Positions 15,422 through 23,451 of a stretch of 24,804 nt of DNA are shown one piece after another (the stretch's first letter is position 1; each line of letters starts with the position of its first letter). The stretch is from Rhodospirillaceae bacterium. Its GTDB lineage: Bacteria > Pseudomonadota > Alphaproteobacteria > Rhodospirillales > Magnetovibrionaceae. The notes under the pieces were generated by a model, which was not told the origin of the DNA, did no database searches, and was given only the letters and a program-made list of their open reading frames with translations. Location of the stretch: the NCBI GenBank assembly GCA_002401565.1, contig NVTL01000009.1, positions 5,257 to 30,060 of the forward strand. The letters are read 5' to 3'. The translations under genes and the position numbers were made by a program.

Positions 15422-16262
15422 GACCCTCAACAACCAAAGCCAAGGCATGACGGGCGCCGTAAAATTGGCGTTTGCAAACTCTGGTGGAAAAACCCATTTG
15501 GCCGACCTGTATCAGACGTCGCCGTTGCGCGTGCTGTTTCCAAACGCTGCGCAGGACGATATTTTATCAGCCGCCTTGGTCACGACGTCGGGCGGGCTGG
15601 TCGGCGGCGACCGTTTAAGCATTGAGGTTAAACTAGATGCTTATACCAACGTTCAAGTCATCGGCCAAGCCGCCGAAAAAATTTATCGATCCAATGGCCC
15701 AGATACTATTTTTGAGGCCGATTTGACGGTTGGCGAAAATGCATGGCTGGAATGGTTGCCCCAAGAAACCATCGTTTTTGATCAAGCCCGTCTGCGCCGC
15801 AAAACGTCTGTCGATGTTGCCACAGGCGGCACGTTTTTAGGCGCGGAAATATTGGTGTTTGGACGCACCGCCATGGGCGAAAGTTTTGACGCCGGGCTGG
15901 TCCGCGATGCGTGGGACGTTCGCCAAAATGGAAAGTTAGTTTGGCAGGATGCTTTGTATTTATCCGAAGATATTAAATCGATATTAAATCACCCGGCGGG
16001 ATTTGACAGGGCGCGCTGTGCCGCCACCAGTATTTTGGTCTGCGGTGATGCCGGTGATTATTTAGATTTTGTCCGCGCTCTTTTAAGCACGGCCCCCGAT
16101 GGCGTGAACTGTGCCGCGACAGTTACCAACGGCATTCTTGTAACCCGTTGGATGGCCTTAGAAGCTCAAGATTTGCGAAAATGTTTTGGCGAATATTGGG
16201 CGGCGATGCGCCATGAACTTAAAGGTCTTCCCCAAACCATGCCACGACTTTGGCACATGTGA
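15393..16262 (+). CDS. ureD: Urease accessory protein UreD
   Basis: The 289-residue protein is UreD (UreH), a cytoplasmic scaffold that binds apo-urease and, with UreF and UreG, admits nickel. Characteristic blocks are PLRVLFPNA, SGGLVGGDRLSIEV, AAEKIYRSNGP, WLEWLPQETIVFD and GRTAMGE. The start lies within the end of urtE (29-base overlap) with GGTGGAAG before it. A later in-frame ATG at 15447 would remove 18 residues and is possible, because the first residues are not conserved. The last residues overlap nothing; ureA begins 16 bases after. Confidence 0.94.
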   Translation: MMSVVTSPSKTLNNQSQGMTGAVKLAFANSGGKTHLADLYQTSPLRVLFPNAAQDDILSAALVTTSGGLVGGDRLSIEVKLDAYTNVQVIGQAAEKIYRSNGPDTIFEADLTVGENAWLEWLPQETIVFDQARLRRKTSVDVATGGTFLGAEILVFGRTAMGESFDAGLVRDAWDVRQNGKLVWQDALYLSEDIKSILNHPAGFDRARCAATSILVCGDAGDYLDFVRALLSTAPDGVNCAATVTNGILVTRWMALEAQDLRKCFGEYWAAMRHELKGLPQTMPRLWHM

Positions 16263-16277
16263 TTAGGAGTATACAAT

Positions 16278-16580
16278 ATGAAATTAACACCCCGAGAAAA
16301 AGACAAACTGCTGATTTCTATGGCCGCCGAAGTCGCGCGCAAACGATTGGCGCGCGGCGTAAAATTAAATCACCCCGAAGCCATCGCCCTGATCACCGAT
16401 TTTGTAGTCGAAGGCGCGCGCGATGGAAAAACCGTTGCCCAAATGATGCAAGACGGCGGCAAGGTGTTAAGCCGCGATCAAGTCATGGACGGCATTGCCG
16501 AAATGATCCACGACGTTCAGGTCGAAGCCACATTTCCCGATGGCACCAAGCTTGTCACCGTTCACCAACCCATTCGTTAA
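16278..16580 (+). CDS. ureA: Urease gamma subunit UreA
   Basis: A 100-residue protein of exactly the usual UreA length, starting [20 protein letters not shown] and containing [26 protein letters not shown] in the middle. It is a structural subunit of the cytoplasmic (UreABC)3 enzyme. TAGGAG stands before the ATG. Separate ureA and ureB genes are the normal bacterial arrangement. Confidence 0.97.
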   Translation: MKLTPREKDKLLISMAAEVARKRLARGVKLNHPEAIALITDFVVEGARDGKTVAQMMQDGGKVLSRDQVMDGIAEMIHDVQVEATFPDGTKLVTVHQPIR

Positions 16581-16593
16581 CAGGACTATCATC

Positions 16594-16905
16594 ATGATCC
16601 CCGGAGAAATCATCACCGCCAAAGGCAACATCATTTTAAATGCAGGGCGAGAAACCTTAACCCTGTCCGTTGCAAATGCAGGTGACCGCCCGATACAAGT
16701 CGGCAGCCACTATCATTTTTATGAAACCAATACAGCCCTGACCTTTGACCGTAAATTATCGAAAGGCTTTCGCTTGGACATTCCGGCCGGAACCGCCGTT
16801 CGGTTCGAACCCGGTCAAACCCGCGACGTTGATTTGGTTGCTTATGGCGGGGACCGTATTTCCATTGGATTTAATGCCCGCGTTGATGGAAAGTTAGAGG
16901 ATTAA
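16594..16905 (+). CDS. ureB: Urease beta subunit UreB
   Basis: A 103-residue structural subunit beginning [20 protein letters not shown] and containing [35 protein letters not shown] and GFNARVDG, all typical of UreB. The ATG at 16594 gives the standard length; earlier in-frame starts lie inside ureA. It begins 13 bases after the ureA stop and ends two bases before ureC. Confidence 0.97.
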   Translation: MIPGEIITAKGNIILNAGRETLTLSVANAGDRPIQVGSHYHFYETNTALTFDRKLSKGFRLDIPAGTAVRFEPGQTRDVDLVAYGGDRISIGFNARVDGKLED

Positions 16906-16907
16906 AC

Positions 16908-18617
16908 ATGGCCTATTCAATTGACAGACCCTCGTACGCCGCCATGTTCGGCCCCACCAAAGGCGACAAAGTTCGCTTGGCCGATACGGAATTGTTCATC
17001 GAAGTCGAAGAAGACCGCACCACGTACGGCGAAGAAATAAAATTCGGCGGCGGCAAAGTTATTCGTGACGGCATGGGCCAATCCCAATCTTCACGAGCCC
17101 AAGGCGCGGTGGATACCGTCATCACCAACGCCCTGATCGTCGATCATTGGGGCATCATCAAAGCCGACATCGGCATTCGCGGTGGACGCATCGTGGGCAT
17201 TGGCAAGGGGGGCAATCCCGATACTCAACCCGACGTCGACATCATCGTCGGCCCCGGCACCGAAGTCATCGCCGGTGAAGGCCGCATCATCACGGCGGGT
17301 GGCATCGATGCACACATTCATTGGATCTGTCCGCAACTGATCGAAGACGCTTTGCATTCGGGCATCACCACCATGTTGGGCGGCGGCACCGGACCCGCCG
17401 AAGGCACCAACGCCACAACCTGCACGCCCGGACCATGGCATATGAAACGCATGATCCAAGCGGCCGATGGCTTGCCCATGAACTTGGCCTTTTTTGGTAA
17501 GGGTAACGCATCGCGTCCAGATGCATTGTTGGAACAAATCAGCGCCGGAGCCTGTGGCCTTAAACTGCACGAAGATTGGGGCACCACGCCCAGCGCCATC
17601 GACATGTGCTTGACCGTTGCCGAAGACACCGACATTGGTGTGGCTATTCATACCGATACCTTAAACGAGTCCGGCTTTGTCGAAAATACCATCGCGGCAT
17701 TCAAAGGTCGCACCATCCATGCCTTTCATACCGAAGGAGCGGGCGGCGGCCATGCCCCCGACATTATTACGGTGTGCGGCGAACAAAATGTATTGCCGTC
17801 ATCGACCAATCCAACGCGGCCCTATACCGTTAATACCATCGATGAACATTTGGATATGTTGATGGTGTGTCATCATTTGGACAGTCGCATTCCCGAAGAC
17901 ATCGCTTTTGCCGAAAGTCGTATTCGCAAAGAGACCATCGCGGCCGAAGACATCCTTCATGACATCGGTGCTTTTTCCATGATCGCGTCCGACAGCCAGG
18001 CCATGGGCCGTGTTGGCGAAGTGTTGATCCGCACCTGGCAAACCGCTGATAAAATGAAACGTCAACGCGGACGGTTAGCAGAAGAAACCGGCGACAACGA
18101 TAATTTCCGCGTCAAACGTTACATCGCAAAATACACCATTAATCCAGCCCTCACCCACGGCATCGCCAAACATGTGGGATCAATCGAGCCCGGAAAGCTG
18201 GCTGATTTGGTATTGTGGAATCCGGCTTTTTTCGGCGTAAAGCCAGACATGGTGATCAAAAGCGGCATGATAATTTCCGCAGCCATGGGCGATCCCAATG
18301 CGTCGATCCCCACACCTCAACCCGTGCATTACCGAAAAATGTTTGGCGCTTACGGCAAGGCCCTAACACAAACGTCTGTCACCTTTGTCAGTCAAATCGC
18401 TTTGGAAAATGACATTGCCAAACGATACGGCACCAGCAAGGAAATGATCGCCGTTAAGGGGTGTCGCACGGTAAAAAAGGCCGACATGATCCATAACTTT
18501 GCCACACCCAAAATCGAAGTCGATTCCGAAACGTATGAGGTCCGCGCGGACGGTGAATTGTTGACGTGCGAACCCGCCGAAATCCTGCCCATGGCGCAAC
18601 GTTATTTTTTGTTTTAG
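16908..18617 (+). CDS. ureC: Urease alpha (catalytic) subunit UreC
   Basis: The 569-residue catalytic subunit hydrolyses urea to ammonia and carbamate with a dinuclear nickel centre. All key residues are present: the nickel ligands H136 and H138 ([10 protein letters not shown]), carbamylated K219 (GLKLHEDWG), H248 ([12 protein letters not shown]), H274 ([12 protein letters not shown]) and D362 (ASDSQAMG). The flap motif has C321 and H322/H323 (VCHHLDS). Length is standard and no frameshift is seen. The protein should be active once nickel is inserted by UreDEFG. Confidence 0.98.
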   Translation: MAYSIDRPSYAAMFGPTKGDKVRLADTELFIEVEEDRTTYGEEIKFGGGKVIRDGMGQSQSSRAQGAVDTVITNALIVDHWGIIKADIGIRGGRIVGIGKGGNPDTQPDVDIIVGPGTEVIAGEGRIITAGGIDAHIHWICPQLIEDALHSGITTMLGGGTGPAEGTNATTCTPGPWHMKRMIQAADGLPMNLAFFGKGNASRPDALLEQISAGACGLKLHEDWGTTPSAIDMCLTVAEDTDIGVAIHTDTLNESGFVENTIAAFKGRTIHAFHTEGAGGGHAPDIITVCGEQNVLPSSTNPTRPYTVNTIDEHLDMLMVCHHLDSRIPEDIAFAESRIRKETIAAEDILHDIGAFSMIASDSQAMGRVGEVLIRTWQTADKMKRQRGRLAEETGDNDNFRVKRYIAKYTINPALTHGIAKHVGSIEPGKLADLVLWNPAFFGVKPDMVIKSGMIISAAMGDPNASIPTPQPVHYRKMFGAYGKALTQTSVTFVSQIALENDIAKRYGTSKEMIAVKGCRTVKKADMIHNFATPKIEVDSETYEVRADGELLTCEPAEILPMAQRYFLF

Positions 18618-18626
18618 GAGCACACC

Positions 18627-19100
18627 ATGCGCCGCGTAACGCACATTATCTTTAAGGCTGACCAAGATCAAAGTGTTGTCAAAGGCACCGTAACCTTAAA
18701 TTTCGAAGACCGCTTTCGCCGCCGCATTCGTCTGCACGATGATGCGGGCGAAGCGTTTTTGTTGGACCTGTCCCATGCCACACGGTTTGAAGACGGGGAT
18801 GACTTGGCGTTATCAGATGGGGGCGTATTGAAGGTCGTCGCCGCACAAGAAGATGTGCTGGACGTTACGGGAAAAGACAACCAGCACACGGCGCGTCTGG
18901 CGTGGCATATAGGCAATCGCCACACTCCGATCGAAGTTTTAAAATCAGGTGAACTACGCATTCAATACGATCATGTTTTGCTGCATATGCTGGAAGGTTT
19001 AGGGGCGACGACACAGCGAGCATCGGCTCCGTTTGTTCCAGAATCCGGAGCCTATGATAATACCGCACAAGGAGCGTCTCATGACCACGCTCACGGATAG
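18627..19100 (+). CDS. ureE: Urease accessory protein UreE (nickel metallochaperone)
   Basis: This 157-residue protein has the UreE layout: an N-terminal peptide-binding domain (RRRIRLHDDAGEAFLLDL) and a metal-binding domain with AWHIGNRHTPIE and the DHVLLHML helix. It ends in a short His-rich tail, HDHAHG, which can bind nickel but is much shorter than the tail in Klebsiella. TAGGAG overlaps the ureC stop codon. Its 3' end overlaps ureF by 20 bases. Confidence 0.94.
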   Translation: MRRVTHIIFKADQDQSVVKGTVTLNFEDRFRRRIRLHDDAGEAFLLDLSHATRFEDGDDLALSDGGVLKVVAAQEDVLDVTGKDNQHTARLAWHIGNRHTPIEVLKSGELRIQYDHVLLHMLEGLGATTQRASAPFVPESGAYDNTAQGASHDHAHG

Positions 19101-19779
19101 AGCCCTTCTTAAATTATTGGCGTGGCTGTCGCCGTCCTTTCCCGTGGGGGCATACGCCTATTCTCATGGATGTGAATATGCGGTAGAACGTGGGCAGATT
19201 TTCGATTATGCCTCGGCCCAGTCGTGGACAACCTTTATCTTGGAATTTGGGTCCGGCCGCATTGATGCCGACCTTTTTGTCGCCACCTATAGGGCGGTTG
19301 AACAAAATGATTTTGATAAATTTATGCAGATTTCCACTCAAGCCGATGCGTTAAAAGGTACATCCGAATTGGGGCTAGAAGCTCGCGCCCAAGGCCAGGC
19401 TTTTATAGACGGAGTATTGCGGGCTTGGCCGGATGACAAAATTTCTATGTTTTCTAAACTTTTAAAAACACACAACATCAAACCGTCCTACGCCGTATCG
19501 GTTGCCGTGGCGGCGGCGACCTCTAACATTGATTTGCAGGCGGCATTGGCGGCGTATCTTCATGCCTTTGGTGCGAACATTGTCAGTGCCATTGTGCGCT
19601 TGGTGCCGTTGGGCCAGACCGATGGGCAAAAAATAATTGCGTCTTTGGAACCCGTCATTGAACGGTCCTTGGCAGAAAGTTTGGCGCGTTGTTCTGATGA
19701 TTTAGGATCGGCGGCTTTTGGTGTGGACCTGATGTCCATGAAACACGAAACTCAATATTCAAGGTTATTTAGATCATGA
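19081..19779 (+). CDS. ureF: Urease accessory protein UreF
   Basis: The 232-residue all-helical protein bridges UreD and UreG in urease activation. It contains [25 protein letters not shown] near the N-terminus and ends with [17 protein letters not shown], both strongly conserved in UreF. The ATG at 19081, with AAGGAG upstream, gives the family length; an in-frame upstream start lies inside ureE and is rejected. Its stop overlaps the ureG start (ATGA). Confidence 0.96.
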   Translation: MTTLTDRALLKLLAWLSPSFPVGAYAYSHGCEYAVERGQIFDYASAQSWTTFILEFGSGRIDADLFVATYRAVEQNDFDKFMQISTQADALKGTSELGLEARAQGQAFIDGVLRAWPDDKISMFSKLLKTHNIKPSYAVSVAVAAATSNIDLQAALAAYLHAFGANIVSAIVRLVPLGQTDGQKIIASLEPVIERSLAESLARCSDDLGSAAFGVDLMSMKHETQYSRLFRS

Positions 19780-20399
19780 CAAGCAATCCCCTGCGCGTTG
19801 GCATTGGCGGTCCCGTTGGTTCTGGAAAAACGGCACTGTTAAAATCACTGTGTCAAAAATTACGCAAGACGTACGACATCGCCGCCATCACCAACGACAT
19901 CTATACCCGTGAAGACGCCGAGTTTTTGGTGCGAGAAAGTGCCTTGGACGCAGACCGTATTTGTGGCGTTGAAACAGGTGGGTGCCCGCACACGGCTATT
20001 CGCGAAGATGCCTCGATGAACTTGGCCGCCGTGCAAGACATGTCGACCAAATTTCCAAACCTTGAAATCATTTTTATTGAATCGGGTGGGGACAATTTGT
20101 CCGCAACGTTTTCCCCCGAACTCGCCGACATTACGATTTATGTCATCGATGTTTGTGCCGGGGAAAAAATCCCCCGCAAAGGTGGTCCCGGCATCACCCG
20201 GTCCGATCTTTTGGTCATCAACAAAATTGAATTGGCCCCTTATGTCGGGGCGAATTTAGAGATCATGGAGAAAGATGCAAAACGCATGCGCCAAGATCGC
20301 CCCTTTGTTTTTGCCAATGTCGAAAAAAACGACGGCCTGAACACCATTCTTAATTTCATCATCCAAGCCGGTGGACTTGAAGCCAGAGATTTAGCTTAA
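19776..20399 (+). CDS. ureG: Urease accessory GTPase UreG
   Basis: The 207-residue SIMIBI-class GTPase powers nickel delivery into urease. It has the P-loop GPVGSGKT (12-19), the nickel-binding CPH motif (C70-P-H72 in [16 protein letters not shown]), [18 protein letters not shown], and [11 protein letters not shown] for guanine recognition. No His-rich N-terminal extension is present. It is the last gene of the operon and converges on the patatin gene 58 bp away. The gap has only a weak TTTAGC/GCTAAA hairpin across the stop codon and no clear intrinsic terminator. Confidence 0.97.
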   Translation: MTSNPLRVGIGGPVGSGKTALLKSLCQKLRKTYDIAAITNDIYTREDAEFLVRESALDADRICGVETGGCPHTAIREDASMNLAAVQDMSTKFPNLEIIFIESGGDNLSATFSPELADITIYVIDVCAGEKIPRKGGPGITRSDLLVINKIELAPYVGANLEIMEKDAKRMRQDRPFVFANVEKNDGLNTILNFIIQAGGLEARDLA

Positions 20400-20457
20400 C
20401 ATCAGATCGCTAAAGTGAACATGGCGACCCTCTAATAAAGCCTCTCAGTATGTATTA

Positions 20458-21612
20458 TTATTCATCAAATCGGTCTGGATAAGGGAGTTTTCCGCGGTCA
20501 TCATCGTCTAATACATATCGGCGCATGGCGGCATCTGTTAAGGCATAGCCCCAATCGATCAGCTGTTCTTGTTCGTCAGCCTTAAAATGATTAAGACGCG
20601 TGCGGATGTCTTTCATGCTGGCGGTTTTAAGATTGTCTGATAGCAAAGCCGGGGCCTTGCCGTTCTGGTCCAGCTGATAATTCTCAATCTCTGTTGCAAT
20701 GCCCCAATACGCACCACCTCTGATCTTTTGTGTAAAATCATCAATCAGTTTGCGTTTGCGCAACGCCCGTGTTTGTTCGGTCATGATGTCAACAACGCGC
20801 AGGGCTCGTCTTAAATAGTCAAAACCAAGGGTGGGTTTTACACCAAACTTACCCCCCGCATCGCTGACCAAAACGGTTGCTTTGCTGTTCCAAATACGTT
20901 CCAAACCTAAGTTGTCATAGATGCCCCCGTCCCCCAACTGGAGCTCTTCTTTGATATCATCATTGTCAAAAAGTTCCGGCTTCCCGCCATCATTTTGCTT
21001 AAAATAAGACCAGTCGGAAGATTTAAACTTAAGCTTCACAGGGCAAAATACGGGGGGGAAACCACTGGACGCTGCAACAACCGTTGCCAGCGAAATATCT
21101 GGAATGTCAATTTTACCGATGCGGTAATCCGCCATATAAGGCTGTGCAAATCTTAAGCTGACAGCCGTTTGCAGGCCCGTTGCATACAACGTAAACCTTG
21201 GCCGTTCCCCCGGAATATCCTGCAAAGTTTTGCCTTTAAATAAAAGCTTATCATACGTTTTGATTAGCTGTTCCGCAGCGGACGTAAAAGGGTTAAAGAC
21301 GCCGATAAAGCCAGCTTTAATATCAATGCCTGTCGCGAACATCACCCGCAGGGGTTCTATAATGATGTCTTGAAAATTAGAGGCCGTTCCAACGCCATCA
21401 AAATCCAGTTCATCCCAACGCATAGCCAGATAAGCGGCAACAATCGAACCACCAGACACGCTTGTATACTCATCGATTTTTGGTAACCATCCCAGTTCAT
21501 TTAAACGCCAAAGTGAGCCTAAATGATAAAGGCCTGCACGATATCCTCCACCAGACAAAGCGAGCCCAATACCTTTATTTTCTTTTTTAGCCTTTACCTT
21601 ATCGTCGACCAT
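20458..21612 (-). CDS. Patatin-like phospholipase family protein
   Basis: The 384-residue protein has the patatin catalytic dyad: an oxyanion loop LALSGGGYRAG (residues 18-26), nucleophile S53 in SVSGGS, and the aspartate D228 in LGDGGIYDNLGLE. No signal peptide or membrane helix is seen, so it probably acts in the cytoplasm or at the inner membrane face as a serine acyl hydrolase. Its lipid substrate cannot be told from sequence. The region after residue 240 is a family-variable C-terminal extension. It is monocistronic and convergent with the urease operon, with a good promoter upstream (21655-21682). Confidence 0.9.
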   Translation of the reverse strand: MVDDKVKAKKENKGIGLALSGGGYRAGLYHLGSLWRLNELGWLPKIDEYTSVSGGSIVAAYLAMRWDELDFDGVGTASNFQDIIIEPLRVMFATGIDIKAGFIGVFNPFTSAAEQLIKTYDKLLFKGKTLQDIPGERPRFTLYATGLQTAVSLRFAQPYMADYRIGKIDIPDISLATVVAASSGFPPVFCPVKLKFKSSDWSYFKQNDGGKPELFDNDDIKEELQLGDGGIYDNLGLERIWNSKATVLVSDAGGKFGVKPTLGFDYLRRALRVVDIMTEQTRALRKRKLIDDFTQKIRGGAYWGIATEIENYQLDQNGKAPALLSDNLKTASMKDIRTRLNHFKADEQEQLIDWGYALTDAAMRRYVLDDDDRGKLPYPDRFDE

Positions 21613-21654
21613 GTCACCCGCCTTGCGTTAAAACAACCACACTCTCAAAGCGTT

Positions 21655-21682
21655 ATTATACGCAGAAACTCCCTTTTTGCAA
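21655..21682 (-). promoter_or_regulatory. Probable sigma70-type promoter of the patatin gene
   Basis: On the minus strand TTGCAA (21682-21677) and a perfect TATAAT (21660-21655) are separated by 16 bp. Transcription would begin about 35 bp before the ATG at 21612. Confidence 0.55.
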
Positions 21683-21722
21683 TAATCGTACTATTGCCGT
21701 TGCCGGTGGCCGAGAATCTGTA

Positions 21723-21869
21723 GTGTTGGGATACTGTTCGCCAAAGGATTTAGCGTTCTTGAAGGGCGCTGTCGAAGCTTGCGAAGACCGGGCCAAATAT
21801 ATAGCCAAATACCGATCGTTTTCCGGTGGTGATGTTGGCGACGACGCGCATGTCATCCCCATCATCTGA
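21723..21869 (+). pseudogene. Possible remnant of a protein gene (C-terminal fragment)
   Basis: The plus-strand frame ending at TGA 21867-21869 reads like real protein, with SPKDLAFLKGAVEACEDRA followed by KYIAKYRSFSGGDVGDD and HVIPII. It is open back to about 21591 without any ATG, and the only usable start would be GTG at 21723. Its upstream part overlaps the patatin promoter. I do not recognise the family. It may be a decayed fragment or chance coding. Confidence 0.25.
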
Positions 21870-22235
21870 GCCGTGACAGAGGCGTCAAAAACAGCGGAGA
21901 AGTCCTGAGAGTAGCTTTGACCATTCCTAGATTCTTCCAAGTTAGGCCCATTATTATCGATTTTATTCATGCGTTATTTTTGAGGAAATACGGCCGACGT
22001 AAAGCCCCCCAAATTAATCCGTTAAAGATGAGATATAAAACGGATCTCGTCAGTTTACCCTCGGCTCCCCTTTTTGAAGCCACACATAACTATTTTCGCA
22101 TTGGCATTACTCTTTTATGACATCCCGCACCAAAAGAACCCCATTCACGGTATAATTTTGTATATTCCTTTAAAAAAAAAACGTAATCGGTTTAAACTCC
22201 ACCAGAGCTAAATCGTATTTTAAGGACCGCTGCGC

Positions 22236-22670
22236 ATGACCGATAAACCTGCCCCGATTTTAAGTGATCGTTATGTCTTGATTGTGGACGACGAGCCCTT
22301 TCATTTACGCTTGGTTCACAAAATCGTCAGCAATCTGGGCTATAGCCACATCCTCACCGCAGATTCAGGGCTCACCGCTTTACAAGTGATTGACAAAGAC
22401 ACGACAAATCGCGCGGTCGAATTGATCATCACAGATTGGGATATGCCCGATATGAGCGGTCTGGAACTTCTCAACGAAATGCGCCACGCTCGGTCGCGTT
22501 ATGAATTGCCGATCATTATGATGACCGCTCATAAAAGCGGAGACGTGGTTTCCGAGGCCGTCAGACAGGGCGCAGACTGCGTAATTTTCAAACCCTTTAG
22601 CGCGGCAACGCTCAAAGAAAAAATCATAATTGCCCGGTCACGCGAACACAAGCCAGAAGAAAGTCAATAA
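22236..22670 (+). CDS. CheY-like single-domain response regulator
   Basis: The 144-residue product is a receiver domain with a 10-residue leader and a short charged tail. The acidic pocket is VDDE at residues 17-20, the phospho-acceptor is D67 in LIITDWDMPDMSG, Thr is in MMTAH and Lys is in IFKPFS. This sequence style is common in CheY-like proteins of Rhodospirillales. No kinase is adjacent, so its partner is elsewhere. AAGGA precedes the ATG. It is not part of the tetR transcript, which has its own promoter. Confidence 0.9.
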   Translation: MTDKPAPILSDRYVLIVDDEPFHLRLVHKIVSNLGYSHILTADSGLTALQVIDKDTTNRAVELIITDWDMPDMSGLELLNEMRHARSRYELPIIMMTAHKSGDVVSEAVRQGADCVIFKPFSAATLKEKIIIARSREHKPEESQ

Positions 22671-22704
22671 ATTTCAATATGTTAGAGAATGCCCTAATGT
22701 ATGG

Positions 22705-22733
22705 TTGACACATCAAGGGGGCTTCCCTATATA
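22705..22733 (+). promoter_or_regulatory. Promoter of the tetR-exporter operon
   Basis: A perfect TTGACA (22705-22710) is followed, after 17 bp, by TATATA (22728-22733); TATATT two bases on is an alternative -10. The -10 region lies inside the left arm of the inverted repeat at 22726-22772, so a protein bound there would block polymerase. Confidence 0.75.
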
Positions 22734-22772
22734 TTTAACCAACTGGTTTAACTGTTTGGTTAAATATATAGG
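22726..22772. promoter_or_regulatory. TetR-type operator: 17+17 nt perfect inverted repeat
   Basis: CCTATATATTTAACCAA (22726-22742) and TTGGTTAAATATATAGG (22756-22772) are perfect inverted copies around a 13-nt spacer. The spacer holds another GGTTTAAC, so the TTTAAC unit occurs in several orientations. The repeat ends eight bases before the TetR start codon and covers the -10 box. The adjoining TetR protein is the obvious candidate to bind it (inference). Confidence 0.8.
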
Positions 22773-22780
22773 ACCTTCTT

Positions 22781-23425
22781 ATGAATTCGTTATCTTCCCG
22801 CCGCGAAAAAACGCCCGCAAAGGCGTCCAACGATGAAATTTTAGACATCGCCACCCGTGCGTTTGCAGCCAAAGGCTTTGAAGGCGCGCGCATGGATGAA
22901 ATTGCCAAGGACGCGAACGTCAACAAAGCCACCTTGTATTACCGCATCGGCGATAAGGATGCGTTGTACGAAGCCGTTTTAAAACGCATTTTCACCGCCA
23001 AGGTCAAACGCCTGGAACAAATGCTGGCCACCGTTGATGATGTCGAAGAACGCATCCGTGTTTTTGCCTCGATCTTGGTGGACGGCGATCAACCCCAACA
23101 ATTTTCCGCCATTATGCTGCGCGAAATTGCCGGCGGTGGGGACAATTTACCCGACGATGTTTTACCCCTGATGGGCCGCATCGTCGGCGCGCTGAGACAG
23201 ACTTTGGAACAAGGCGTCAAAGAAGGACGCTTTCGCCCCGTTAATCCCTTTTTGGTTCACATGGCTTTGGTTGGCGCCTGTACATTTTATGCCAGCAACG
23301 GCCCTATTCGGCGCCGGGTCGCAGCCCTTGCCCCCGATGGCTCAGCCCTAAAAACCGAAATGACCCTCCCCGATGCGGCCCAAGCCATCGCTGATGTTTT
23401 GCTGAATGGCGTCCGCAAATCCTAA
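22781..23425 (+). CDS. TetR/AcrR family transcriptional regulator
   Basis: The 214-residue protein has an N-terminal TetR DNA-binding domain (about residues 15-65) with AFAAKGFEGARMDEIAKDANVNKATLYYRIGDKDALYEAV, including the diagnostic helix-turn-helix and the LYYRIGDKD end. The rest is a helical ligand-binding domain of unknown ligand. It is transcribed from a promoter overlapped by a large palindrome, so it probably represses itself and the exporter gene 26 bp downstream until an inducer binds. Confidence 0.93.
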   Translation: MNSLSSRREKTPAKASNDEILDIATRAFAAKGFEGARMDEIAKDANVNKATLYYRIGDKDALYEAVLKRIFTAKVKRLEQMLATVDDVEERIRVFASILVDGDQPQQFSAIMLREIAGGGDNLPDDVLPLMGRIVGALRQTLEQGVKEGRFRPVNPFLVHMALVGACTFYASNGPIRRRVAALAPDGSALKTEMTLPDAAQAIADVLLNGVRKS

Positions 23426-23451
23426 TTTAAGAAAATACGAGAGATAAGTTA

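Larger units (their letters stand above)
21613..22235. other. Gene-poor region between the patatin gene and a receiver gene
   Basis: This 623-bp stretch holds the patatin promoter and a possible plus-strand gene remnant (21723-21869). A TATAAT at 22151-22156 without a matching -35 lies before the receiver gene. Short frames on both strands exist, but none has a convincing Shine-Dalgarno sequence or a recognisable product. Confidence 0.55.

Noticed and set aside
17091..17651. 186-codon frame antisense to ureC
   Set aside because: Gly/Asp/Ala-rich low-complexity product opposite a highly conserved gene; a shadow frame.
21656..21970. 104-codon frame on the minus strand upstream of the patatin gene
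   Set aside because: No Shine-Dalgarno sequence, a Ser/Thr/Pro/Ala-biased composition like an antisense frame, and its end runs into the patatin -10 box.
22151..22156. TATAAT before the receiver gene at 22236
   Set aside because: No -35 hexamer at 16-18 bp upstream, so not listed as a promoter.
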